Of a stretch of DNA of 64,000 nucleotides, positions 53,649-63,322 are shown in pieces. The notes under the pieces were generated by a model, which was given only the letters and a program-made list of their open reading frames with translations, was not told where the DNA came from and searched no databases. Source of the DNA: Bernardetia sp. (GTDB taxonomy: Bacteria; Bacteroidota; Bacteroidia; Cytophagales; Bernardetiaceae); assembly GCA_020630575.1 (NCBI GenBank), contig JAHDBD010000009.1, positions 62,001 to 126,000 of the forward strand, given 5' to 3'. Made by a program: the position numbers and the translations under genes. Each line of letters starts with the position of its first letter. Positions within the stretch are counted from its first letter, which is position 1.

Positions 53649-55562
53649 ATGAAAAGAATTTTTCAATCTATTGTAGCCTTTTTCGTTTTCTTACTTCTTA
53701 GCTTTGGAGCAGTTGCCCAACAAATTCAAGAAACAAATCTTGTTGTTCCTACACAGATGACTAGTGTATCTGGCGATATTTTAGGAAATGGCGAGAGTGA
53801 TGCAGGTAACATCTATTATGGTGCAACTCCTTCAAATCTTAGAGCAGGTTCTCCTGTAATCGTTTTTATTCACGGTTATTCTTCTCGTGCTAGTACGTGG
53901 TGGGAAGGAAATGATATGTATTCTAAAGCATACGCAGATGGTTATCGTACAGCATTTGTTTCTGTACATCCAGACAAAAATATGTGGGAAAACGGACAAC
54001 TTTTCAACAACATGTTAGGTACAATTACAAATCGTTTTGGTGTAAATAAAGTAGTAGTAGTAGCACACAGTAAAGGTGGCTTAGATACAGATGCTGCATT
54101 GGTACACTATGGCGCAACAAACAAAGTAGAACGTGCTATTACACTTAGCTCTCCTCATAATGGAACTCCTTTAGCAGATTTAGCTCAAAGTGGCTGGGTT
54201 TCTTGGTTGTCAGGTGTTTTTGGTCAAGTAAACGATGCTACTAATTGTATGCAAACAGGTTATGCTAGTTATTTCCGTACACAAACTGCTAACAACTCAA
54301 ATTACTCAAACGCTAAGTTTCGTACAGTAGGTGCTTGGGGTTATGGTGGAATCCTTTGGGTACCAGGTGTATATCTTAGCTGGAATGGTGGTGGAAGTAG
54401 CACTGGTGGAAATGACGGTGTAGTTCCTTATTATAGCACAAAACGTCCTAACTCTATAACTTTACTCAGTGGAAACGGAAACTCTACAACAAATCTTGAC
54501 CACAGCGAAGTACATGAAGGAAGATATATGTGGGCTACTGTAAAAAATAACCTTCCTTATTCTCTTTCTAAAGTAGGAGCTAAACCAATAGACAACGAAC
54601 CTACTACAAACCCAACTACAGTTATTGAGAGCAGAGTTCAGATTCTTAGTTCTGAAAAAACAAGCCGTAACTTTATGGTAGAACAAGGTGTAACAGAAAC
54701 AATGCTAGATATTCATCACTTAACAGCAAATGAAGAATTTGTAATTATTGCTCCAAATGGAAATAAAATAAACCCTACTACTTTACGTGTTTCTGAAAAA
54801 GCAGGTGATATGTTAGGTGGTTTTGCAACTACTCTAAAAATAGAAAACCCACAAGTAGGAACATATTCTATTGAGTCTAAAAGTGCTTTTGTAGCTTTAG
54901 TTACTGCAAATGAAGGCGTAACACTTCGTATGACAAGTGATTTGAATGATAAAAAGTACTACTATAATGTTGGAGAAGCTATCAATTTGAATATTTCTCT
55001 TTTAAACGAACAAGGAATCAATACACAAGGAACAAAAGTAACTGGTGTAATGACTCTTACTTCAAATGATGTAAAGACACAAAAAGCAGTAGTATTAGAT
55101 TTCAAACAAAACAACGGACAGTTTAAAGCTACTGTTAATAAAACTCTTCCAGAAGGTGTTTATAGTGTCGCTATTCAAGCTGAAAACGGAAACTTTAGCA
55201 AGTCTTTAGTTACAAGTATTGCAGTTGTAGATGGTGTTTTACATACATTAGGAACCAATGATGTGAAAGACCCTATTAAAGAAAATAGTGTAGAATCTAT
55301 CAAATTAATGCCTTCTTTCCCAAATCCTTTCAACACTCAAACTACAATTAGCTTTGAATTGAAAAATTCTTCTTCTGCAATGCTTACTATCTATGATGCA
55401 GTTGGACGTGTAGTTGAAACAGTTGATTTGTCTTCTTACGGAGTTGGAACACACCAATATACTTGGAATGTAAACCAAGCTAGAGTAAAAACAGGTCTTT
55501 ATATCGCTGAAATCCGTAATGGAAAAGAGCGTGTAACTCAAACAATGATTTATTCTAAATAA
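53649..55562 (+). CDS. Secreted lipase/esterase with T9SS sorting domain
   Basis: 637 residues. Signal peptide IVAFFVFLLLSFGAVAQQ. The alpha/beta hydrolase domain, about 40-310, has the oxyanion region VIVFIHGYSSRASTWW, the nucleophile elbow VVAHSKGGLDTDAALVHYG (Ser in AHSKGG), a probable acid in the GGNDGVVPYYS loop and a His in LDHSEVHEGRY. The middle 320-540 consists of beta-sandwich domains (GVYSVAIQAENGNFS). The last 80 residues are a type IX secretion sorting domain, with PNPFNTQTTISFEL, YDAVGRVV and GLYIAEIRNGKERV. It is therefore exported across the outer membrane and likely attached to or released from the surface. Natural substrates unknown; triacylglycerol lipase or related esterase. 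Confidence 0.9.
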   Translation: MKRIFQSIVAFFVFLLLSFGAVAQQIQETNLVVPTQMTSVSGDILGNGESDAGNIYYGATPSNLRAGSPVIVFIHGYSSRASTWWEGNDMYSKAYADGYRTAFVSVHPDKNMWENGQLFNNMLGTITNRFGVNKVVVVAHSKGGLDTDAALVHYGATNKVERAITLSSPHNGTPLADLAQSGWVSWLSGVFGQVNDATNCMQTGYASYFRTQTANNSNYSNAKFRTVGAWGYGGILWVPGVYLSWNGGGSSTGGNDGVVPYYSTKRPNSITLLSGNGNSTTNLDHSEVHEGRYMWATVKNNLPYSLSKVGAKPIDNEPTTNPTTVIESRVQILSSEKTSRNFMVEQGVTETMLDIHHLTANEEFVIIAPNGNKINPTTLRVSEKAGDMLGGFATTLKIENPQVGTYSIESKSAFVALVTANEGVTLRMTSDLNDKKYYYNVGEAINLNISLLNEQGINTQGTKVTGVMTLTSNDVKTQKAVVLDFKQNNGQFKATVNKTLPEGVYSVAIQAENGNFSKSLVTSIAVVDGVLHTLGTNDVKDPIKENSVESIKLMPSFPNPFNTQTTISFELKNSSSAMLTIYDAVGRVVETVDLSSYGVGTHQYTWNVNQARVKTGLYIAEIRNGKERVTQTMIYSK

Positions 55563-55585
55563 AGACGAATTACGATTTAGAAGAT

Positions 55586-55625
55586 AAAAAATCCCAATAG
55601 CTTTTTAAGTTATTGGGATTTTTTT
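55586..55625. terminator. Bidirectional terminator
   Basis: AAAAAATCCCAATA pairs with TATTGGGATTTTTT around GCTTTTTAAGT, between the convergent lipase and parC genes. Confidence 0.88.
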
Positions 55626-55702
55626 GATGGCTATTTTATAAACTATTATCAGAGTTATTTCAGATTACCAAAAAAATACTGACAATGTCTTTTGTGGACA
55701 GA

Positions 55703-58366
55703 TTATCCAAAAAGAGAATCATTTTTTTCATCTTTTCCACTTTCAGCATTTCCCTTTTTCACATCTCCTTTTATAGTGGGGTCAAATAAAGACTCTGTTG
55801 CTGAAGGTTCTGGAAGCACAAAATTTGCTTTATAAATGGCTGGTTCTTCTAATTTACGTCCCAAAGCTCTCCAACCTTTTATGTCTTCTAAAGTATGAAG
55901 TAGATAAGAGATTTTGAATTTTTTACGGTTTTGTTGGTAGAATATTTCGACCTTTAGATTACTCTGAGAATTCTTATTTTCTTCATTTTCAAAATGAACA
56001 GCCAAAACTTCTGATTTCTGATGCTCTGGAACAAACCCAAATTCTTTTCCAACTGTTGTAGTTTCGATTCTGAAACGTTTTATAAAATGCGTTTTGGATT
56101 TTCCATCATAATAAACAGCCGAAATAACAGCCTTTGGATTGAATTTTTGAATCGCCAAAACTCGTTTTACATCATAACGATTGGTGAGTTCAAAATTAGT
56201 TTGTTCGTAACTTCCATCTTTGAAAATAACCAAAATAGTATCTTCATTATCAAACTCACCTAATTTTTCGCCTATTTCATCTTTGTTGAGTGTTCCTGTT
56301 ACTTTGTCGTAATAAATCTCTAAAGCACCTAATGTAGATTCTCCTTCTTTGGCTAATTTGATTCTACGAACAGGATATTTTGTAAGCTGATTTCCTTTTA
56401 CACCACGTCCTTTTATTTCTAATTCGGCAAAATTAAAGTCAAAGTTTTTGTTTTTTGCTTTACAAGCATTTGATAAAAGAATATTCACTACTTCAGCTTC
56501 TCCATTGGGATTAGCAGAAAAATAATGAACTTTAGATAGTTTATGGTCGCTTGCAAGATTGTATTCTCTTTCACGAGTTACCCCCAAAACTTGGAAACGT
56601 TTTACATAACTTGTTCCTGTTTTTCCATCTAAATACGACATATTATAAACCATTCTCTCATCACCTTTTCTATAAACGTCGACATGAATGATATTTTTAC
56701 CTACAAAGACTTTATCAGCTACTTTTACAACTTGCATTACTCCGTCTTCTCTGAAAATAATAACATCATCTAAATCAGAACATTCACAAACAAACTCATC
56801 TTTTTTGAGTCCAATTCCGATAAAACCTTCTTTTTTATTGACATATAATTTTGCATTATTGGCAGCTACTACACTTGCTTCGATATTATCAAAAGAAGAA
56901 ACTTGAGTTTTACGTTCTCTTCCTTTTCCGTATTTTTTCTTTAATTCTTTGTAGTAATCAATCGAATAAGGCGTGATATTTTCTAAATTGTGGCGAACTT
57001 CTTTAAGCTCTGTTTCCATTTTCAAACGCAAGTCATCAGCCTTTGAAGTGTCATATTTAGAAATTCTTTTAATTTTAATTTCTGTTAGTTTTATAACATC
57101 ATCATCAGTAATTTCTCTATATAGTTGCTCTTTGTATGGTTCTAATCCTTCATGAATAGTTTGAATAACAATTTCCCACGTTTCGGCATCTTCGATTCGG
57201 TTATAGATTTTTTCATCAATAAAAAGACGTTCCAAAGAAGAGAAAAATATTTTTTCTAAAAGTTCGGCTTCTCTAATCTGTAATTCTCTTTTAAGAAGTT
57301 CTCTTGTAAAATCTGCACACGTTTTGAGCATTTCATTGACATCAATAAAATGAGGTTTGTCTGCAATAATTACACACGCATTTGGCGAAATAGAAACTTC
57401 ACAATCTGTAAAAGCATAAAGCGCACTCATCGTAACATCTGGCGAAACCCCAGGGGCAAGTTTTACCAAAATTTCTATTTCGGCTGCCGTATTATCAATT
57501 ACTTGTTTGATTTTGACCTTTCCTTTATTATTTGCTTTCAAGATAGAATCAATCAAACTTGTTGTTGTCGTACCAAAAGGAATATCACGAATAACTAAGG
57601 TTGTTTTATCAAATTGTTCCATTCTAGCACGTACACGAACTTTTCCACCACGCTTTCCTCCGTTGTAATGCTCTATATCAATAAATCCTCCTGTTGGGAA
57701 ATCGGGATAAAGATTTATTTTTTTATCTCTCAACGCATCAATAGAAGCATCTATGAGTTCGTTGAAATTATGAGGAAGAATTTTGGTAGAAAGACCAACT
57801 GCAATACCTTCAACACCCTGAGCCAAAAGCAACGGAAATTTTACAGGCAAAGCCATTGGTTCACGTTTTCTTCCGTCGTAAGTAAGCTGCCAATCCGTCG
57901 TTTGAGGATTAAACAAAACATCGGTCGCAAACTTAGACAAACGAGCCTCAATATAACGAGAAGCTGCTGCACCGTCACCAGTACGAACATCTCCCCAGTT
58001 TCCTTGAGCATCGACGAGCAAATCTTTTTGTCCCATGTTCACAAGTGCATCGCCAATGGATGTATCTCCATGTGGGTGATACTGCATCGTCTGACCAATA
58101 ATATTTGCCACTTTGTGATAACGTCCATCATGCATTTCGTTCATGGCGTGCATAAGTCGTCGCTGCACAGGTTTTAGTCCGTCTTCTATGCGAGGAACAG
58201 CACGTTCCAAGATTACATACGAAGCATAATCTAAAAACCAGTTTTGATACAGTCCTGAAACAGGAAGAACATCAGAAATGCTATTTCCATTCAGCGCATT
58301 AAAATCTTCTGTGTGTTCTTGTAATGATTCATCGTCTGCGTGTCCGTTTGTATTGTCTGCGCTCAT
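55703..58366 (-). CDS. parC: DNA topoisomerase IV subunit A (ParC-type)
   Basis: 887 residues. Type IIA topoisomerase DNA-cleavage subunit. The N-terminal domain has YASYVILERAVPRIEDGLKPVQRRLM, MQYHPHGDTSIGDALVNM, WGDVRTGDGAAASRYIEARLS with the catalytic Tyr near 137. The middle tower and coiled coil follow, and the C-terminal part (about 520-830) has the repeated beta-propeller blades (for example FIGIGLKKDEFVCECSDLDD). The GyrA box QRRGGKG is not evident, which favours ParC over GyrA. The acidic N-terminal and the C-terminal Lys/Glu tail are probably disordered. The partner parE is not in the window. Confidence 0.9.
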   Translation of the reverse strand: MSADNTNGHADDESLQEHTEDFNALNGNSISDVLPVSGLYQNWFLDYASYVILERAVPRIEDGLKPVQRRLMHAMNEMHDGRYHKVANIIGQTMQYHPHGDTSIGDALVNMGQKDLLVDAQGNWGDVRTGDGAAASRYIEARLSKFATDVLFNPQTTDWQLTYDGRKREPMALPVKFPLLLAQGVEGIAVGLSTKILPHNFNELIDASIDALRDKKINLYPDFPTGGFIDIEHYNGGKRGGKVRVRARMEQFDKTTLVIRDIPFGTTTTSLIDSILKANNKGKVKIKQVIDNTAAEIEILVKLAPGVSPDVTMSALYAFTDCEVSISPNACVIIADKPHFIDVNEMLKTCADFTRELLKRELQIREAELLEKIFFSSLERLFIDEKIYNRIEDAETWEIVIQTIHEGLEPYKEQLYREITDDDVIKLTEIKIKRISKYDTSKADDLRLKMETELKEVRHNLENITPYSIDYYKELKKKYGKGRERKTQVSSFDNIEASVVAANNAKLYVNKKEGFIGIGLKKDEFVCECSDLDDVIIFREDGVMQVVKVADKVFVGKNIIHVDVYRKGDERMVYNMSYLDGKTGTSYVKRFQVLGVTREREYNLASDHKLSKVHYFSANPNGEAEVVNILLSNACKAKNKNFDFNFAELEIKGRGVKGNQLTKYPVRRIKLAKEGESTLGALEIYYDKVTGTLNKDEIGEKLGEFDNEDTILVIFKDGSYEQTNFELTNRYDVKRVLAIQKFNPKAVISAVYYDGKSKTHFIKRFRIETTTVGKEFGFVPEHQKSEVLAVHFENEENKNSQSNLKVEIFYQQNRKKFKISYLLHTLEDIKGWRALGRKLEEPAIYKANFVLPEPSATESLFDPTIKGDVKKGNAESGKDEKNDSLFG

Positions 58367-58398
58367 ATATTTTTATTGTCTTTGTTTTAATAATATTG

Positions 58399-58426
58399 TG
58401 TTATTGGTGAGACACCAACAACTGCA
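58399..58426. repeat. Palindromic repeat family member
   Basis: TGTTATTGGTGAGACACCAACAACTG: TTGGTG pairs with CACCAA around AGA. It is upstream of parC. A palindrome AAGTGTCGACACTT follows at about 58433-58446. Confidence 0.6.
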
Positions 58427-58732
58427 AGTTCAAGTGTCGACACTTAAACTAGAAAGCCATTTTTTTGCTAAAAATATTAGTCAAAAGTTATCCAAGTCGT
58501 TTAAGATTGATTCAGTCTTACAAAAATACATATTATTTCAATAAATGCTAAATTATTTAGCAAAAAATATTTTCGTAAGAAAAATTTGAGAATGCAAAAT
58601 TACGAAAAAATGATTTAAGAGTTTCAAATTTTAAAAAGTCAGTTTCTAACACAATCATTCTGATTACATTGATTTTGTATATTTTTGATTTTCAAATAAT
58701 CTTACTTCTTAGTACCAAATTTATTAAAACTG

Positions 58733-59220
58733 ATGAAAAACTTGTTTTTGTTCTCTTTCTCAATTTTGATTCTATTTCTTCTAGCTACAAACACAGCTTA
58801 TTCTCTAGCCTTTCGTACTACTTGGAAAACTACTGATACACAAATTATCATTCCAACAAATGATAGTTTGGAATATAATTATAATATTACTTGGAAAAAT
58901 CTAACTCATGAAGGTATTGGAGATGGCTCTGCCAAAGAAGTAAAGGGAAATTATACTATCCAAAACTTAGAAGATAGTAGCGTTTATGAAATTGCTATCA
59001 AAGGACAGTTTCCTCATTTTTACATGAATAACGATTCCACATTGAAAGTTCAAAACTCCAAACAATAGAAGAATGGGGAGAAATAAAATGGCAATCTATG
59101 GAATATGCGTTTAGTGGTTGTGAAAATCTGAGTTATGAGGCTACTGACATTCCTAACTTACAAGATGTAACAGATATGTATCCCTGTTGGCGCTCGCAAA
59201 ACAACAAATTCTCTCGCTAG
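58733..59220 (+). pseudogene. Broken BspA/DUF285-like surface protein
   Basis: The first frame (58733-59068) starts with a signal peptide (LFSFSILILFLLATNTAYS) and a domain with FRTTWKTTDTQIIIPTNDS and GNYTIQNLED then IKGQFPHFYM, the usual N terminus of BspA-like proteins. It stops early, but a +1 shift at about 59030-59045 continues with KLQTIEEWGEIKW, then AFSGCENLSYEATDIPNLQD, the DUF285 repeat. This second frame in turn ends after about 60 codons at a stop (59220) inside the dispersed element at 59211. So it has both a frameshift and a missing C terminus, where repeats and sorting domain would follow. Sequencing error at the shift cannot be excluded, but the truncation is independent of it. 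Confidence 0.75.
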
Positions 59221-59251
59221 TTTCTAAACGAGTGAGTAATATGTATTCGGC
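59211..59251. repeat. Dispersed element, copy 2 (at the break of the BspA-like gene)
   Basis: Starts CTCTCGCT and ends GTGAGTAATATGTATTCGGC, matching 3357-3398. It supplies the last codons of the truncated BspA-like frame. A small hairpin CGGCATCCTGCCG follows at 59249-59261. Confidence 0.65.
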
Positions 59252-59410
59252 ATCCTGCCGTGATTTTTGTATTTGTCTTTCAAATGTACATGAATTAAAA
59301 ATACACGAAAATTTAAAAACGAGTGTTCTACTAAAAAGCTATTATGGCATTTTTGTTTTTTGTGATTAACACAAAAAAATACTAAAAACATAAAACCCCA
59401 TAAAATAAGA

Positions 59411-59438
59411 AAAGGCAACCACAACTGTGGTTACCTTT
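59411..59438 (-). terminator. Probable terminator of the typA transcript
   Basis: AAAGGCAACCACA pairs with TGTGGTTACCTTT around AC. On the minus strand it is followed by TCTTATTTT. It lies 220 bases beyond the typA stop, so the transcript has a long 3' part that includes the tiny ORF at 59473. Confidence 0.6.
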
Positions 59439-59472
59439 AATTTACTCTATATCCCCTTTACAGATATAAAAC

Positions 59473-59523
59473 TTAATCTTCCTTCTTACGGAAGAAGGAA
59501 GCCATTTGTTGCAATAATTTCAT
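59473..59523 (-). CDS. Possible 16-residue peptide downstream of typA
   Basis: ATG at 59523 opens MKLLQQMASFFRKKED and ends with TAA. The peptide is amphipathic and helical looking. Its DNA contains a perfect 10-base hairpin, CTTCCTTCTT with AAGAAGGAAG around ACGG (59478-59501), so the stretch could instead be only a structured 3' RNA element. It lies between typA and the terminator at 59411 on the same strand. Weak evidence for translation. Confidence 0.3.
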   Translation of the reverse strand: MKLLQQMASFFRKKED

Positions 59524-59662
59524 TCTTTTTATATTTTTTTATTAAAAATAGAAATATAAAGAATAAGATTTTATTGAAAACAAGTAGCTATCCTATTTAA
59601 AATCGTTTATTTCTATCACTATTTAATGATAAAACATAACTCGTTTTAGACTTTTAATACTT

Positions 59663-61483
59663 TTAGCTTATAACATTAGTAAAAGCTTTTGAATTACGTT
59701 TTCTCTCTCCTTCGTTCAAATAAATTTTACGAATACGAAGAGATTCAGGAGTAAGTTCTACATACTCATCAGCTTGAATATATTCTAATGCTTCTTCTAA
59801 AGAGAATTTTACAGGAGGAGCAATTTTGTTTTTGCTATCTGTACCCGAAGAACGCATGTTTGTTAATTGTTTCGTTTTTGTGATATTCACAACAAGGTCA
59901 GTACCACGAGTATGCTCACCAACAACTTGACCTTCATAAATTGCTTCATTCTGATCAACAAAGAAAATACCTTTATCTTGTAATTTGTTTATACTATAAG
60001 GAATAGCATTTCCAAGTTCCATAGAAATAAGTGAACCACTCTGACGACCTTTGATTTCTCCTTTGAAAGGCTCAAATGCTTTGAAACGGTGATACATAAT
60101 TGCCTCTCCTGCTGTTGCTGTAAGAAGTTGGTTACGAAGACCAATAATTCCACGAGAAGGCATCTCAAATTTCAAGATAGTACGGTCATCTTTTGGATTC
60201 ATTTCCAAAAGGTCACCTTTACGTTGAGTAACTAATTCAATTGCTTTTCCAGACAAATGATCAGGAATATCAATTGTTAATTCTTCAATCGGTTCACATT
60301 TTTTACCATCAATTTGTTTGATGATTACTTGAGGCTGACCTACTTGAAGCTCATATCCTTCACGACGCATCGTTTCGATAAGAACTGACAAGTGAAGAAC
60401 ACCACGACCAAATACATTGAATGAATCTGCTGATTGTGTTGGCTCAACACGAAGAGCTAGATTTTTTTCTAATTCTTTTTCTAAACGCTCTCTAATGTGG
60501 CGAGAAGTTACAAATTTACCTTCTTTGCCATAGAAAGGAGAGTTGTTGATAGTAAATACCATTGACATTGTAGGCTCGTCAATAGAAATTGGAGGCAGTG
60601 CTTCTGGTTCATCTCTATCTGCTACTGTATCACCAATTTCAAAATTGTCTAATCCTACAATCGCACAAATATCTCCAGCTTGGATTTCTTCTACTTTAAG
60701 TTTTCCTAAGCCTTCAAAAACGTATAATTCTTTTATTTTATTTTTTACAATAGTTCCATCACGTTTCATAAGAGAAACTGTCTGACCAGTAACGAGTTTG
60801 CCACGAATCAAACGACCAACTGCAATACGACCGATATAGGTAGAGTAATCTAAAGAAGTGATTTGAAGCTGAGTAGTTCCTTCTTCGATTTCTGGAGCAG
60901 GAATAGTTTCCATGATAGCGTCCAAAAGTGGAACAATACTATCTGTTGGTTGTTCCCAATCTGTACTCATCCAGTTATTTTTGGCAGAACCAAAGATAGT
61001 AGGGAAGTCTAATTGGTCTTCTGATGCGCCTAAAGAGAACATCAAGTCAAATACTTGATCCTGAACTTCGTTTGGCTTACAGTTTAATTTATCTACTTTA
61101 TTAACAACTACAATAGGTTTCAAACCTAAGTTGATTGCTTTTTGAAGTACAAAACGAGTTTGAGGCATAGCACCTTCAAACGCATCTACTAACAAAAGTA
61201 CACCATCAGCCATGTTTAGAACACGCTCTACTTCACCACCAAAATCGGCGTGACCTGGTGTATCGATGATATTAATTTTTGTCCCTTTGTAGTCAATAGA
61301 AACGTTTTTTGCTAAAATTGTAATTCCACGTTCACGCTCAATGTCGTTGTTATCCATGATAAGTTCACCTGGACGTTCATGTTCTTTAAACAAATTTCCA
61401 GTAACGAGCATTTTATCAACAAGAGTAGTCTTGCCGTGGTCAACGTGAGCAATAATAGCGATATTTCTAATAGACTGAATCAT
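59663..61483 (-). CDS. typA: Ribosome-associated GTPase TypA/BipA
   Basis: 606 residues, typical size. Translation-factor GTPase related to EF-G and LepA that binds the ribosome and assists assembly, particularly under cold or other stress. Landmarks: IAHVDHGKTTLVDKM (P-loop, about 11-25), ERERGITILAKN (switch I), DTPGHADFGGEVER (switch II), VVVNKVDK (NKxD) and, toward the end, PSRGIIGLRNQLLTAT with the BipA-specific C-terminal domain (VDQNEAIYEGQVVGEHTRGTDLVVN). A Bacteroidota promoter stands at 61644-61674, giving a leader of about 155 bases, and a terminator at 59411. Confidence 0.97.
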   Translation of the reverse strand: MIQSIRNIAIIAHVDHGKTTLVDKMLVTGNLFKEHERPGELIMDNNDIERERGITILAKNVSIDYKGTKINIIDTPGHADFGGEVERVLNMADGVLLLVDAFEGAMPQTRFVLQKAINLGLKPIVVVNKVDKLNCKPNEVQDQVFDLMFSLGASEDQLDFPTIFGSAKNNWMSTDWEQPTDSIVPLLDAIMETIPAPEIEEGTTQLQITSLDYSTYIGRIAVGRLIRGKLVTGQTVSLMKRDGTIVKNKIKELYVFEGLGKLKVEEIQAGDICAIVGLDNFEIGDTVADRDEPEALPPISIDEPTMSMVFTINNSPFYGKEGKFVTSRHIRERLEKELEKNLALRVEPTQSADSFNVFGRGVLHLSVLIETMRREGYELQVGQPQVIIKQIDGKKCEPIEELTIDIPDHLSGKAIELVTQRKGDLLEMNPKDDRTILKFEMPSRGIIGLRNQLLTATAGEAIMYHRFKAFEPFKGEIKGRQSGSLISMELGNAIPYSINKLQDKGIFFVDQNEAIYEGQVVGEHTRGTDLVVNITKTKQLTNMRSSGTDSKNKIAPPVKFSLEEALEYIQADEYVELTPESLRIRKIYLNEGERKRNSKAFTNVIS

Positions 61484-61643
61484 AATGTAGTAAAACTAAT
61501 GTAAAAGGCTTGAGAGTATTTTTATAATTATTTAACAAATTCTAAATCAATATCTTGGATAAAACTAAAAATGATTAATTCGCTGTTTTTATTTATTCTA
61601 TTGATTCATAGTGAGTTATGAATTGTTTTTTTTCTTAGTGGTG

Positions 61644-61674
61644 CAAAATTACATAATTTATTTCAGAAAACAAC
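61644..61674 (-). promoter_or_regulatory. Promoter of typA
   Basis: On the minus strand GTTG (61674-61671), 19-base spacer, then TAATTTTG (61651-61644), matching TTG-N19-TAnnTTTG. Transcript start is expected near 61639. Confidence 0.65.
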
Positions 61675-61929
61675 AACTTGTCAGATTAATAATTCATTAC
61701 TAATCTGCCTTTTAAATATTTTTAAACAAAATTAAAGATTTGGTTTTATTGTTTTTTACTTCTTAGATATCTATTTTATTTTATTATACTTTTAATTTAA
61801 TTGGTATTTCTATGATTTGATAGAATTTTATTAGGTTAGAAAATAATTTCATTTTTTTATCAAAAAATGACTTTTCTACTATTTATTTATTTTCTACAAC
61901 TGTTTTGCATTTTTAAAGGGGTAGTTTTC
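61675..61929. other. Intergenic stretch between typA promoter and the tiny secreted protein gene
   Basis: Very AT-rich; no ORF, RNA or repeat recognised. Confidence 0.3.
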
Positions 61930-62100
61930 TCAATATTCAATACCAAACTCTTCAATCATTTTCAGGTAGGCATTTTTCATAAATTCTATATTCTCTTTTG
62001 AATCCCAAGAATCTACCTGAAAAAGTGAATCTTCATTTTGCCCAAAAAGAAAAGGTATTTTGAGCAAAAACAGAAGAGTCAAAATAATATATTTTATCAT
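61930..62100 (-). CDS. Tiny secreted or membrane-anchored protein
   Basis: 56 residues from ATG 62100 to TGA 61930. It opens with a signal-peptide-like stretch (MIKYIILTLLFLLKIPFLFG, then QNEDS) and has a mature part of about 36 residues with acidic and aromatic residues (FQVDSWDSKENIEFMKNAYL), ending FGIEY. The signal peptide plus good fit of codons suggests it is real. No family is recognised. It lies after the cystathionine gamma-synthase-like gene on the same strand (52 bases). Confidence 0.5.
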   Translation of the reverse strand: MIKYIILTLLFLLKIPFLFGQNEDSLFQVDSWDSKENIEFMKNAYLKMIEEFGIEY

Positions 62101-62152
62101 TGATATTTTAGTTGGCTTTGAATATGAACACAGTCAAAGGCAAGCCTTTAAT

Positions 62153-63322
62153 CTACACAGATAAACTGTTTTTTTCAATAACCTCTAAAGTCTGAATAGC
62201 ATTTGTAAGGTCTTCGATTAAATCATCTGCATCTTCAATTCCGACAGAAAGACGATATAGATTCTCAGTAATACCCATTTTTTCACGCATCGGAGCAGGT
62301 ACTTTTGCGTGTGAAGTCAAAACAGGCTCTGTAAGCGTACTTTCTACTCCTCCCAAACTTACAGCTTTACAAACCAATTCTAAATGACGAACAAATTTTG
62401 CTCTTCCTTCTTTATCTGTATCTAATTCAAAAGAAAGCATTGCACCAAAACCACCTTTCATTTGTTTTTTAGCTAGTTCGTGGTCTGGATGAGTGGGTAG
62501 TCCTGGATAAAATACGTTTTTCACTTGTGGCAATTTCTCTAATGCTTCAGCTATTTTTTGAGCATTTTGAGCTTGTGTTTTGACACGAATCGCTAATGTT
62601 TTGATACTTCTTTCTAAAAGTGAGGTTGCCATAGCATCCAAATTTCCACCAAAATTAAAGGCTACATGATGAATTTTTTCAATCAGTTTTTGAGAAGTCA
62701 CAACTGCACCACAAGAAAGGTCGCTATGTCCTGCTAGGTATTTTGTTGCGCTATGGATAACAATATCGATTCCTAATCGCAATGGATTTTGAAAAATTGG
62801 TGTTCCGAATGTATTATCAATAAATGAAATCAGATTATTTTCTTTTGCAAAAGAAGCCATTTCTGCAATATCAACTAGTGAAAGCAATGGATTTGAAGGT
62901 GTTTCTATAAAAATAGCCTTTGAGTTTGGCTTAATTGCCTTTTTAAAATCTTCTATTTTGCGTCCTTCTACAAAGGTAGATTCAATCCCTAGTTTTGAAA
63001 GCTGTTCACGAACAGCATAATGCGTTCCTCCATAAATATCATTTTGTAAAATCAAATGGTCGCCAGCCTCTAAAACTCCCAAAAGTGCTGACATTGTAGC
63101 AGCCATTCCAGAAGAAAAAATAAGAGCAGCTTCTCCACGTTCTAACGCAGCAATTTTTTGAGCCACAACTTCTTGATTTATTGTATTGAAATAACGAGGA
63201 TAAGGAATTGCACCTTCATCACTATAAGTATAAGCCGTTGAGGTAAAAATGGGAGTATTTACACCACCACTTTTTTCGTCGAAATAAGTTCCACTATGGA
63301 CACATTGCGTTGATTTTTTCAT
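62153..63322 (-). CDS. Cystathionine gamma-synthase-like trans-sulfuration enzyme
   Basis: PLP-dependent enzyme of the Cys/Met metabolism family. The start is placed at ATG 63322 (MKKSTQCVHSGTYFDEKSGG), which matches the usual N terminus; the 28 codons upstream in the same frame are hydrophobic and not typical. Length 389. Landmarks: ALIFSSGMAATMSALLG, DIYGGTHY, IETPSNPLL, DNTFGTPIFQNPL and the PLP-binding Lys in HSATKYLAGHSDL, then SLGGVESTLTEPVLTSHA. It could be cystathionine gamma-synthase (metB), gamma-lyase (mccB/cth) or a homocysteine synthase; sequence by eye does not separate these. It is divergent from the methyltransferase gene. Confidence 0.9.
   Translation of the reverse strand: MKKSTQCVHSGTYFDEKSGGVNTPIFTSTAYTYSDEGAIPYPRYFNTINQEVVAQKIAALERGEAALIFSSGMAATMSALLGVLEAGDHLILQNDIYGGTHYAVREQLSKLGIESTFVEGRKIEDFKKAIKPNSKAIFIETPSNPLLSLVDIAEMASFAKENNLISFIDNTFGTPIFQNPLRLGIDIVIHSATKYLAGHSDLSCGAVVTSQKLIEKIHHVAFNFGGNLDAMATSLLERSIKTLAIRVKTQAQNAQKIAEALEKLPQVKNVFYPGLPTHPDHELAKKQMKGGFGAMLSFELDTDKEGRAKFVRHLELVCKAVSLGGVESTLTEPVLTSHAKVPAPMREKMGITENLYRLSVGIEDADDLIEDLTNAIQTLEVIEKNSLSV

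Noticed and set aside
57350..58177. Plus-strand ORFs of 82 and 187 codons opposite parC
   Set aside because: Composition rich in Ser, Cys and Arg, no start context, and the minus strand encodes a clear ParC.
59224..59424. Minus-strand ORF of 66 codons between typA and the BspA-like remnant
   Set aside because: It crosses the dispersed element and the terminator hairpin and has no recognisable features.
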